Below are positions 18,916-25,089 of a stretch of 29,611 nt of DNA, piece by piece; positions within the stretch are counted from its first letter, which is position 1, and each line of letters opens with the position of its first letter. The notes under the pieces were generated by a model. It was given only the letters and a program-made list of their open reading frames with translations. It made no database searches and was not told the origin of the DNA. The stretch comes from a virus, in IMG/VR virus record IMGVR_UViG_3300027759_000310, positions 1-29,611 of that record; one strand, written 5' to 3'. A program made the position numbers and the translations under genes.

Positions 18916-19197
18916 TGCCCCGAGCCGGAATCGAACCGGCAAGCCTTGTGAGCGGGAGATTTTCTTACCACTATAACTTTCGCTACCGTTTCCGTTTGTG
19001 GTCTGGACTTTATCTTCACCTTCAACTTACGTTGATTAGGTGGGTGCCGTCAAGTCTCTACACGTTCCCTTTCGGGCTTCGCTCGGGGTTGCCATGTTAA
19101 AGGGTTCTCCGAGTTTGACACCATTCACACTAGATATTTCTATCTAGGTGCTCAAATTGTCTAAGTCTCCAGTGTTTACCGATTTCACCATCGGGGC
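18916..19197 (-). tRNA. tRNA-Leu(UAA) interrupted by a group I intron
   Basis: Exons 19197-19163 and 18963-18916 join to an 83-nt tRNA with acceptor GCCCCGA/TCGGGGC, anticodon stem GGAGA/TCTCC and loop CTTAAAA. The gap falls after U34 of the anticodon, the same place as the classic cyanobacterial tRNA-Leu(UAA) intron. Confidence 0.9.
18964..19162 (-). other. Group I intron (199 nt) in tRNA-Leu
   Basis: The 5' exon ends in CUU, which pairs with GAG inside the intron with a U-G pair at the splice site (P1). The intron ends in G. An R-like element (plus 19047-19063) and an S-like element AAGATAAAGTCC (19005-19016) are in the right order, and the 3' end has GGTAGCGAAAG, as in tRNA-Leu introns. 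No ORF inside. Self-splicing is inferred. Confidence 0.88.
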
Positions 19198-19214
19198 GTT
19201 GTTCGTACTCTTTT

Positions 19215-19243
19215 AATATAACCTATCAAACATTATCTGTCAA
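19215..19243 (-). promoter_or_regulatory. Promoter for the distal tRNA cluster
   Basis: TTGACA (19243-19238), 17 bp, TATATT (19220-19215). Its -35 box ends 1 nt from the tRNA-like element upstream, and it drives the split tRNA-Leu. Confidence 0.85.
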
Positions 19244-19244
19244 G

Positions 19245-19335
19245 TGGACGAGGCCGGATTCGAACCGGCTTCCTAAACACGGGGCTACCGTGTGGTGACT
19301 CCCACAGAAACGTCTTTCTGCACGTTACCTCGCCC
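19245..19335 (-). tRNA. tRNA-like element, no usable anticodon
   Basis: 91 nt with a good acceptor (GGGCGAG with CTCGTCC), T-arm (GCCGG, TTCGAAT, CCGGC) and A73. The centre folds into CAGAAA/TTTCTG and ACACGG/CCGTGT, and no 7-nt anticodon loop with U33 can be made. A degenerate tRNA or a processing guide. Confidence 0.5.
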
Positions 19336-19351
19336 AATTAATTTTGTCAAG

Positions 19352-19424
19352 TGGATCTTATCGGTATCGAACCGATTACCTTCTGCTTGCAAAGCAGACG
19401 TGCACCCATTTACACCTAAGACCC
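19352..19424 (-). tRNA. tRNA-Ala(UGC)
   Basis: 73 nt. Acceptor GGGTCTT with AAGATCC (one G-U), anticodon loop TTTGCAA. The 190 nt from here to 19615 hold only hairpins (for example AGAGTT/AACTCT near 19460 and a 6-bp closing stem 19526-19531 with 19578-19583) and no supported gene. Confidence 0.94.
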
Positions 19425-19615
19425 GTACAGTCAGTGACATGCTGATCAGGCGTGTCTTTAGAGTTGCGAACTCTTTCACCGAGGGACTGACCAGCTCCTC
19501 GTAAAATTTGATTACTGCATTTTATGTTGGGTAGCCGAGCGACCGGCCGACCAAGGTCTGACAGTTCGTAAACCGCCCCCAACATTGCGTCTATTAAAGA
19601 CTCATCAGAAATGCT

Positions 19616-19771
19616 TTACTTGATAGAATCGGCAGGAACCGAATCAACCGTAACATTAATGACTCCGGCACTATCAACCGTAGTAGTTGCGGCAGTATCC
19701 GTAACCGTCTCAGTCTTTGCACTGGAACATGCTGCCATCGTCATGACTGCGAAAACCATAAAAACTTTCAT
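19616..19771 (-). CDS. 51-residue lipoprotein
   Basis: The signal MKVFMVFAVMTMAAC carries a lipobox MAAC with Cys15, followed by a Thr/Asp/Val/Ala-rich tail of 36 residues. The mature peptide would be a lipid-anchored tail, comparable in size to small phage exclusion lipoproteins or outer spanins, but it lacks the Pro-rich pattern of Rz1. The leader after tRNA-fMet has a hairpin and T-run like that before the Ig-like lipoprotein. Confidence 0.75.
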   Translation of the reverse strand: MKVFMVFAVMTMAACSSAKTETVTDTAATTTVDSAGVINVTVDSVPADSIK

Positions 19772-19783
19772 GTGTATACCCAA

Positions 19784-19815
19784 AGAAAAAATTAATCATA
19801 CTCTAATCGGTAGAG
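19784..19815 (-). terminator. Terminator-like hairpin before the small lipoprotein gene
   Basis: A 5-bp stem CTCTA/TAGAG (19801-19815) is followed on the minus strand by a run of six T. Weak, but its place between a tRNA and a lipoprotein start matches 15409-15442. Confidence 0.4.
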
Positions 19816-19828
19816 CGTCCGTACTACA

Positions 19829-19900
19829 TAGCGGGAGACGGATTCGAACCGACGACCTCTTGGTTATGAGCCAAACGAGCTACCACTGCTCTATCCCGCG
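19829..19900 (-). tRNA. Initiator tRNA-fMet(CAU)
   Basis: 72 nt. Position 1 is C and 72 is U, leaving the end unpaired as initiators require. D-stem GAGC/GCTC gives the A11-U24 pair and the body closely follows bacterial fMet tRNA. The usual three G-C pairs of the anticodon stem are reduced (TTTGG/CCAAG). Confidence 0.92.
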
Positions 19901-19906
19901 TCAATA

Positions 19907-19978
19907 TAGGCCTACAGGGAATCGAACCCCAATATGTTGATTCAAAGTCAACCGTAATTACCGTTATACTATAGGCCA
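19907..19978 (-). tRNA. tRNA-Gln(UUG)
   Basis: 72 nt. Starts with U1 as Gln tRNAs do, anticodon loop CTTTGAA, A73. It abuts the next tRNA without a spacer. Confidence 0.92.
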
Positions 19979-20049
19979 AGCGATTTCAAAGAATTGAACT
20001 TTGACCACCAACGTGGAACGCTGGTGTGCTACCGTTACACTAAAATCGC
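19979..20049 (-). tRNA. tRNA-Gly(UCC), second copy
   Basis: 71 nt. Acceptor GCGATTT with AAATCGC, anticodon loop GTTCCAC (one G-U in the stem), U73. Confidence 0.88.
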
Positions 20050-20054
20050 ATGTG

Positions 20055-20165
20055 GGACGGGGATTGTTAGATACTTCCCACGGTATCTTGTAGGTTCCCC
20101 GAATATTGATAGCTAGTCAATACTTTTCCCGAACCTTTTCCACCACTGAGCTGGTGCGACCACTC
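20055..20165 (-). ncRNA. tRNA-like structured element
   Basis: The 5' part contains AGCTCAGTGGTGGA, close to a tRNA D-arm. After it come a hairpin ATTGA/TCAAT with a 7-nt loop, GGTTC/GAACC, and AGATAC/GTATCT. There is no T-loop or matching acceptor, so it is not a working tRNA as read. 20166-20238 holds nothing I can name. Confidence 0.4.
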
Positions 20166-20238
20166 ATGATTAAATGCGTAAACCATGAAACCGTATATGT
20201 TTTAGTTTAACGTCTACTCCATATAAAAACGGACGGGA

Positions 20239-20311
20239 TACCGCGTAGGGGAATCGAACCCCTCATCATTTGGATGAAAGCCAAAGGTCCAAGCCGATAG
20301 ACGGACGCGGC
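20239..20311 (-). tRNA. tRNA-Glu(UUC)
   Basis: 73 nt. Acceptor GCCGCGT with ACGCGGT, anticodon loop CTTTCAT, A73. Confidence 0.94.
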
Positions 20312-20413
20312 AAAGTGGTTCGTTTCGTGAACCAATCGTCGGAGTTTATAAGGGAAACTCGGGAAGTAAAACCATCAGTTGTCAAATAACGTGTCGTTCT
20401 TCACTACTCTTGT

Positions 20414-20442
20414 AATATACACTAGTGGTGGTCGTTTGTCAA
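20414..20442 (-). promoter_or_regulatory. Promoter for the central tRNA cluster
   Basis: TTGACA (20442-20437), 17 bp, TATATT (20419-20414). Between it and tRNA-Glu are two hairpins, TGGTTC/GAACCA and GAGTTT/AAACTC. Confidence 0.85.
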
Positions 20443-20499
20443 CCCCCTAGTTTTAATAACTATTTAATAAGTATGTTCTTTATTTATTTTAATTAATTA

Positions 20500-20572
20500 T
20501 ACCCCTGACAGGATTCGAACCTGTAACCGAGAGAGTAGAAATCTCTTGCGCTTCCAGTTGCGCCACAGGGGT
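20500..20572 (-). tRNA. tRNA-Arg(UCU)
   Basis: 73 nt. Acceptor ACCCCTG with CAGGGGT, anticodon loop TTTCTAC, A73. Confidence 0.92.
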
Positions 20573-20577
20573 AAAAA

Positions 20578-20662
20578 CGGAAGCGGTAGGATTCGAACCC
20601 ACGGTAGGTTTCCCTACAAGCGATTAGTAATCGCCAGCCTTAAGCCTCTCAGCCACACTTCC
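20578..20662 (-). tRNA. tRNA-Ser with anticodon ACU
   Basis: 85 nt, long variable arm, G73. Anticodon stem GGCGA/TCGCT and loop TTACTAA give A34-C35-U36. Bacterial Ser tRNAs for AGY codons normally have GCU. A34 is rare outside Arg(ACG). Confidence 0.85.
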
Positions 20663-20680
20663 AACAAATTAAACTTGACA

Positions 20681-20724
20681 ACAAAACCTCTTGGAGTCAT
20701 GTATTAAATGTACACTCCAAGAGG
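20681..20724 (-). terminator. Terminator of the lysis-like operon, overlapping a promoter
   Basis: An 11-bp perfect inverted repeat (20687-20697 with 20714-20724), 16-nt loop, then TTTTGTTGTC on the minus strand. Its arms also lie in and downstream of the promoter at 20707-20735. Confidence 0.7.
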
Positions 20725-20735
20725 CTGTTTGTCAA
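20707..20735 (-). promoter_or_regulatory. Promoter for tRNA-Ser and tRNA-Arg
   Basis: TTGACA (20735-20730), 17 bp, TACATT (20712-20707). Confidence 0.75.
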
Positions 20736-20748
20736 GGGGCCTATTTAA

Positions 20749-21342
20749 TTATGTTATATCTTTACTTTCTAATAAAGTTAAAGTAAATGAATTTCCATGA
20801 ATGACACTTGCTTTTTTACAAATATCCATAAACACATTAAAATCTTTAACTCTTTTAAATACGCAGCATCCTTCTGACCAGTTTTCAACGAACTCTGATT
20901 CAGTGGTTGGGTTAGACCGATGAATATTAATACCAAAAATTCCTGTATCTTTTGTGGTTTCATCAAATGTCATATCTTTATTTTTATCACGCCATACGGT
21001 AACCGGTTTTGCTTGTTTTAATGCTTCATACTTGCCTTGGTGTAATCCAATTGCATGCGACCCCCGATATTGAGCAGGAACTAATCGGGCAACGCCATTA
21101 GGATTATGGAATTCTTTCACGCCCTTAGTACCCGGATCAGTCGTACACGCCCATTCATGAAACTTCCAGACGCCATTCTCTTTATAGGATAGCGTCATCG
21201 TATCATCAAACACGTTCGTGACCTTCTTTCCCGTTGCAGAGTTTCTAATACCCACGATATTTAAATCTAAATTGTCCCCTTCAAACCATGCATAACTTTT
21301 TGCTTTTACTGCTTTTTCCACTTGTTCTTTTGTAACTGGCAT
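20749..21342 (-). CDS. Putative L,D-transpeptidase-like protein
   Basis: 197 residues, no signal peptide. GIFGINIHRS and then ENWSEGCCVF (His with a Ser-x-Gly-Cys after it) resemble the His...S-x-G-C catalytic layout of the YkuD or L,D-transpeptidase superfamily. The order and spacing fit, but one step of the usual pattern is changed. It would act on peptidoglycan crosslinks if correct. AAGGAG precedes the ATG at 21342. Last gene of the lysis-like operon. Confidence 0.55.
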   Translation of the reverse strand: MPVTKEQVEKAVKAKSYAWFEGDNLDLNIVGIRNSATGKKVTNVFDDTMTLSYKENGVWKFHEWACTTDPGTKGVKEFHNPNGVARLVPAQYRGSHAIGLHQGKYEALKQAKPVTVWRDKNKDMTFDETTKDTGIFGINIHRSNPTTESEFVENWSEGCCVFKRVKDFNVFMDICKKASVIHGNSFTLTLLESKDIT

Positions 21343-21355
21343 AATTTTCTCCTTG

Positions 21356-22471
21356 TTATTTTTTTTGGTTTTCGTTGTCTTGCGTGGCATATTTGATACC
21401 CATGATGGTACCAACTATGGAAAACGCATTCGTAAGTAATACGCTAAAAGTATTACTCCATGTAGAACCAATAACCTGTGTGTCCTTACCTGTCATCATT
21501 GCCGCCCAGTATAACGCAGTAGTAATAACCCCTACACCCATTATGACAGCCAATGCACACTTAACAATTACTTTTATCAACTCACTTTGACTTTTCTTTA
21601 TCATAAAATCCAAATCAGATAATGCAGCATTTTTTTCTATTTCTATGGAATCTTTAAGCAACTTGGAATTATTCAATTCTATCTGTAAATTTTTAGAAAG
21701 TTCATCTATCTTTGTTTTACTGTTGACTACCTCCGTAACATCTGTGGCAACTTTAATTACTTGTACCACATTGTTTTTGTTGTCATATACCGGATTATAT
21801 GATGCTTGTAAATATATAGGGGAACCGTCCACCTTTTTTCTTTCAAATACTCCGTCAAGAAACTTACCACGCTGCAAGGTGTCCCAAAATTTACTATATT
21901 CATCGGATTTTGAATACTCATATGTTACGAAAATACTATGATGTTTTCCAATAACTGCACTTTTTTCATTATGTTTATATCCCATAGTTTCTAAAAATAT
22001 AGAATTTACATCCAGTATGAATCCGTCAATATTAAACGTGATAATAGCACTACTTCTGTGAATTGCTGTGAGTTGTTGTTTATATTTCACAGTTGAAGTT
22101 ATGTCTGTGGCAACTTTCATAAATTTAGTAATATTACCACTTTCATCAAAAATAGGATTGTACGTGGCTTGAAGATAAATTAGTGAGCCATCTCGTTTTT
22201 TTCTTTCAAATTCTCCTTGATAATGTTTACCACTTTTTAATATAGCCCAAAACTTTTCATATTCTTCTGATTTGGCATAATCCTCGCACACAAATATACT
22301 ATGATGTTTGCCAATTAGTAGCTCATATTCGTCTACCCCGTACCCCATTGCTTTTAAGAAAATATCATTTACACCTAAAATGATTCCCTTGAGGTCAAAA
22401 TAAATGATGGCATTGCTTTTATTAATAGCCGCAAGTCTACTGTACAGTTCTTCTTTTGGTAAGTCTTGCAT
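21356..22471 (-). CDS. Membrane protein with two PAS domains
   Basis: 371 residues. Two PAS repeats (about 10-125 and 130-250) share I(I/L)xVNxIFLxxMGY, GKHHSIFV, SxEYxKFW, FERKKxDGSxIYLQAxYNP and KVATDxT, the wording of PAS sensors in chemoreceptor-type proteins. A coiled-coil linker (250-295) leads to two membrane helices (about 298-326 and 341-361). No kinase, GGDEF or MCP output domain follows. The second helix (TNAFSIVGTIMGIKYA) has a holin-like look. AAGG precedes the ATG at 22471. Confidence 0.85.
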   Translation of the reverse strand: MQDLPKEELYSRLAAINKSNAIIYFDLKGIILGVNDIFLKAMGYGVDEYELLIGKHHSIFVCEDYAKSEEYEKFWAILKSGKHYQGEFERKKRDGSLIYLQATYNPIFDESGNITKFMKVATDITSTVKYKQQLTAIHRSSAIITFNIDGFILDVNSIFLETMGYKHNEKSAVIGKHHSIFVTYEYSKSDEYSKFWDTLQRGKFLDGVFERKKVDGSPIYLQASYNPVYDNKNNVVQVIKVATDVTEVVNSKTKIDELSKNLQIELNNSKLLKDSIEIEKNAALSDLDFMIKKSQSELIKVIVKCALAVIMGVGVITTALYWAAMMTGKDTQVIGSTWSNTFSVLLTNAFSIVGTIMGIKYATQDNENQKK

Positions 22472-22474
22472 AAC

Positions 22475-22903
22475 TTACCTTGTTGGTTTAATATTATCGA
22501 ATACCCCTTTACTATTACGAATATCTAATAGCTCTTGTAGATTTTTTTGTTTTGTTCCACCGTCGTATTTCCACGCATAACCATTTTCAACCATTAATTC
22601 ATTTATACTTTTTACATCCTTCGATAGATATAACGTTCCTAATAATCTACCATATTTTTCGTCAGCATCTTTTTCGGTTTTTATACGAATAAGAGGTGCA
22701 TTAGTTAACGTAGTTTCCAGCCACTTTTTTGCATCTAATCCTAGTTGCTTTTCTTTTAAATCTTTGGTGCGACTTTCTGGGGTATCTATCCCCGCCAATC
22801 GAATAGTTGTAGTAACGCACAAATCAAATCCCAGATCAATTTCTACTTTAATCGTATCACCATCAACAACCTTTAATAATTTTTTAATTGCATATTCATA
22901 CAT
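22475..22903 (-). CDS. Thermonuclease (SNase) family protein
   Basis: 142 residues. VVDGDTIKV (12-20), the IRLAGIDTPESR motif with the key Arg and Asp, then EKYGRLLGTLYL and NGYAWKY match staphylococcal-nuclease homologues, Ca-dependent nucleases for DNA and RNA. No signal peptide is seen. The start overlaps the upstream gene by 8 nt, which implies coupling. It could degrade host DNA. Confidence 0.9.
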   Translation of the reverse strand: MYEYAIKKLLKVVDGDTIKVEIDLGFDLCVTTTIRLAGIDTPESRTKDLKEKQLGLDAKKWLETTLTNAPLIRIKTEKDADEKYGRLLGTLYLSKDVKSINELMVENGYAWKYDGGTKQKNLQELLDIRNSKGVFDNIKPTR

Positions 22904-23183
22904 CTGTATTCTCAGTTGATTCACGTTCTGCTTTAATTTTAGCAACAGGGGAAAACTTTTCTAACCCTGCAATGCCAAACGACCCAATTGTTAACATTAA
23001 AAATGAATTGTAAATATATTCTTTAATTTCTAAATGTTTTCCTTGAATGCCGGTTATTACATCCACACCAGCAATGGCTACCATGACCGCAAACGCCATA
23101 AACCCGATAATGGTTTTTTCGTTATAGTCGTTGGTGTCTTTGAAAATCTGTGTAAACCATTTCATAATCTTCTCCGTGTCCAT
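22896..23183 (-). CDS. Two-TM holin-like membrane protein
   Basis: 95 residues. An N-terminal cytosolic part, two helices (TIIGFMAFAVMVAIAGVDVI and YIYNSFLMLTIGSFGIAGL), and a charged C-terminus. Size and layout suit a class II-type holin. AGAGG precedes the ATG. The neighbouring lipase and wall-enzyme genes support this, but sequence alone does not prove it. Confidence 0.6.
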   Translation of the reverse strand: MDTEKIMKWFTQIFKDTNDYNEKTIIGFMAFAVMVAIAGVDVITGIQGKHLEIKEYIYNSFLMLTIGSFGIAGLEKFSPVAKIKAERESTENTDV

Positions 23184-23207
23184 GTTGGTACCTCTATTTG
23201 TTATTAG

Positions 23208-23969
23208 TCACACTGTGTCAGCTAATTGCATAGATAACCTTTCTACATATAACGTTGATGAATGGTCTGAAATATCGTTTTTTATTTTTTTAAGGAGTAC
23301 ATCGTGTATAGTTGTGTATATTTTTGTCATCCACGATTTTTGTGTAGTGTGTTTCTTCGGTACTTTAATGTGATGGCGAGTTCCACAGTGGTAATACCAC
23401 GGGGAAATTGGCACTTTTGTCACGATGTCACCAGCGTTTACCCACCGATGATGTTGTACTAATTTGTTAAACGCATTAATATAGGTACGATTTCCAACGC
23501 GGGGACTGCCATATGTAAATAATGCAGTTGGTATTGGCAGGGTATCATCAAGTGCAAATCTCCGTGCCATCAAGGTAGCCATTGCTGCACCTAAACTATG
23601 CCCCGTTAACCACAAATATTTTTTCTCATGGAGTGCGGTAACATGCTGCATTACCTGCGGCCATACTTTGTCGGTATACGTTCTGAATCCAATGTGTACT
23701 TGTCCGACGCCACCACGCGATGGGGCTAAATTAATACTTAAATCGGCAGAAATATCTGACCATTGACTTGGCTCCGTTCCACGACACACCACAATAATAT
23801 CAGTTGCATCTTCTACGACATATACATTACTGTCATCAGTTTCATAGTACGAACTTGTATATCCCAACTCTTCAAATAACTTATTTGCTATTGCAGGACT
23901 TTTGTAGGCAATATTACTTAATTGTGCAAATAATAGACTTTGTTCTGAAAAGGTTTTTGTTGATATCAT
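23208..23969 (-). CDS. Class 3 lipase
   Basis: 253 residues. The nucleophile elbow LTGHSLGAAM gives Ser125. VCRGTEPSQW (61-70) is the oxyanion region, FTYGSPRVGN (151-160) is typical of the family, Asp181 in VNAGDIVTKVP and His236 in SDHSSTLY complete a Ser-Asp-His triad. Phage lipases may break membrane or outer-membrane lipids at lysis. AGG precedes the ATG. No signal peptide is visible. Confidence 0.9.
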   Translation of the reverse strand: MISTKTFSEQSLLFAQLSNIAYKSPAIANKLFEELGYTSSYYETDDSNVYVVEDATDIIVVCRGTEPSQWSDISADLSINLAPSRGGVGQVHIGFRTYTDKVWPQVMQHVTALHEKKYLWLTGHSLGAAMATLMARRFALDDTLPIPTALFTYGSPRVGNRTYINAFNKLVQHHRWVNAGDIVTKVPISPWYYHCGTRHHIKVPKKHTTQKSWMTKIYTTIHDVLLKKIKNDISDHSSTLYVERLSMQLADTV

Positions 23970-23981
23970 GTCTTACCTATG

Positions 23982-24320
23982 TTAATGTTTTAACGGACCT
24001 CCGTGAATTTGTTCTAATAGTGCAATTCGTTTGTCTAATTCTGCCCGAGCAAGTGCGGCATCTTCTTTCATAACTGCGCGGGACGAAGCGGCTTCTGCCC
24101 GAATTTGTTCCATTGCTACCGTTGTTCCTTCTGACGGAATGGGTTTGTTTTCTGGGGTTACCACTACCGATACTTTACTTTCTAGTATCGTAATTTTTTG
24201 TGTCATATCTGCAAACGCCGTCCACAAATACGCAACACACGATAGTAAAATAGGTAATGCGGCAAACGTAAGTTTTTCAACCAATTCACTTTTAGTTTTT
24301 GCAGATTCTTCCTCTGACAT
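23982..24320 (-). CDS. Membrane-anchored coiled-coil protein
   Basis: 112 residues. One helix (ALPILLSCVAYLWTAFADM, about 21-39), then a long coiled coil (AAASSRAVMKEDAALARAELDKRI in short overlapping heptads). The layout matches an inner spanin or a holin partner, unproven. First gene of the operon after a terminator hairpin. GAGA precedes the ATG at 24320. Confidence 0.65.
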   Translation of the reverse strand: MSEEESAKTKSELVEKLTFAALPILLSCVAYLWTAFADMTQKITILESKVSVVVTPENKPIPSEGTTVAMEQIRAEAASSRAVMKEDAALARAELDKRIALLEQIHGGPLKH

Positions 24321-24344
24321 AATGAAATCTCAGTAAGTGATATA

Positions 24345-24395
24345 CAAAACAAAAAAGGTTCTATGTACTCTTTTTGTGAGTACACAGAACCTTTT
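24345..24395 (-). terminator. Terminator between tRNA-Arg and the lysis-like operon
   Basis: A long stem (24353-24370 with 24378-24395, one mismatch), a 7-nt loop and a run of T on the minus strand (24356-24351). It would stop read-through from the tRNAs. The operon start is probably just downstream, but no clear promoter is visible. Confidence 0.75.
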
Positions 24396-24426
24396 ATATA
24401 AATATAACCAAATAACTAATTAAACA

Positions 24427-24500
24427 TGCCCCGAGAGGGATTCGAACCCCCAACCGCCTGATCCGAAGTCAGATGCTCTATCCAATTGAGCTATCAGGGC
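24427..24500 (-). tRNA. tRNA-Arg(UCG)
   Basis: 74 nt. Acceptor GCCCTGA with TCGGGGC, anticodon loop CTTCGGA, A73. Confidence 0.95.
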
Positions 24501-24505
24501 GATAA

Positions 24506-24584
24506 GTCCGCGCGGAAGGAATTGAACCTACGTGTTACCGTCTACCCTTTCAACCGTGTATCAGACGGAGGGGATACGCGCGGA
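24506..24584 (-). tRNA. tRNA-like element with unusual core
   Basis: About 79 nt. A fine acceptor (CCGCGCG with CGCGCGG), A73, a T-loop TTCAATT and TA at positions 8-9. The core does not fold as D and anticodon arms. One reading gives CTGATAC (Ile GAU) with no D-arm, another a TTGAAAG loop with no stem. Degenerate or atypical tRNA. Confidence 0.5.
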
Positions 24585-24596
24585 TTACTTCTACTA

Positions 24597-24679
24597 TGGT
24601 ATCGGCAGGATTTGAACCTACAAGCTCTTGCGAGGGTTGATTTACAGTCAACTGAGCCAGCCAATTGCTCAACGACACC
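24597..24679 (-). tRNA. tRNA-Tyr(GUA)
   Basis: 83 nt. Anticodon loop CTGTAAA, variable arm present, acceptor GGTGTCG with CGATACC. Confidence 0.94.
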
Positions 24680-24689
24680 GTACTCCTAA

Positions 24690-24718
24690 AGTATAATTCC
24701 CCACCTGATACTTGTCAA
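24690..24718 (-). promoter_or_regulatory. Promoter for the Tyr/Arg tRNA cluster
   Basis: TTGACA (24718-24713), 17 bp, TATACT (24695-24690). An inverted repeat TTCCCCAC/GTGGGGAA (24697-24704 with 24719-24726) brackets the -35 box and may end the upstream transcript. Confidence 0.8.
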
Positions 24719-24759
24719 GTGGGGAACTAAACATTCATTAATTATGAATACTTATTCAA

Positions 24760-25020
24760 TTACACTGACGATTTCGTGACATTTTCGTATAAAGTCTCAT
24801 ATTCTTCGTGTAATGCCACTTCTTCACTAAAGTTCTGCTTGTGATACGTCTTGGCAAGTTTCGTGAATACCTTCTTATTCAGGTCTAATTCCTTGCAAAT
24901 ATCGTTTTTAATATTCTTCTGAAGGTCACGTTCTGCGTCCATGCGAGTAAGGGACGTGCTCATATCCTTAATTGCACCCATCAGTTTCAGTTTGTCGTTT
25001 GGATTCATTGTATTTAACAT
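24760..25020 (-). CDS. dsbA: DsbA-like late-transcription coregulator
   Basis: 86 residues, helical. The end LNKKVFTKLAKTYHKQN followed by HEEYETLYENV resembles T4 DsbA, a small double-stranded-DNA-binding protein linked to late transcription. Length agrees with T4 DsbA (about 89). Start at 25020 with GGTAAT upstream, alternative ATG at 25008. Own promoter at 25061. The match is from memory of the T4 sequence and needs a profile search. Confidence 0.55.
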   Translation of the reverse strand: MLNTMNPNDKLKLMGAIKDMSTSLTRMDAERDLQKNIKNDICKELDLNKKVFTKLAKTYHKQNFSEEVALHEEYETLYENVTKSSV

Positions 25021-25060
25021 ATTACCGTGCCGTAAATAGAGTTGATTACATCATACTTGT

Positions 25061-25089
25061 ATGATACTACAATGCTTTCAATTTGTCAA
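25061..25089 (-). promoter_or_regulatory. Promoter for the dsbA-like gene
   Basis: TTGACA (25089-25084), 17 bp, TATCAT (25066-25061), with the upstream gene's stop in the spacer. The palindrome ATCATAC-TT-GTATGAT (25050-25065) covers the -10 box and start, a possible operator. Confidence 0.75.

Noticed and set aside
19245-19335. Selenocysteine tRNA
   Set aside because: The length is right, but a loop with U33 and anticodon UCA on a stable stem cannot be formed.
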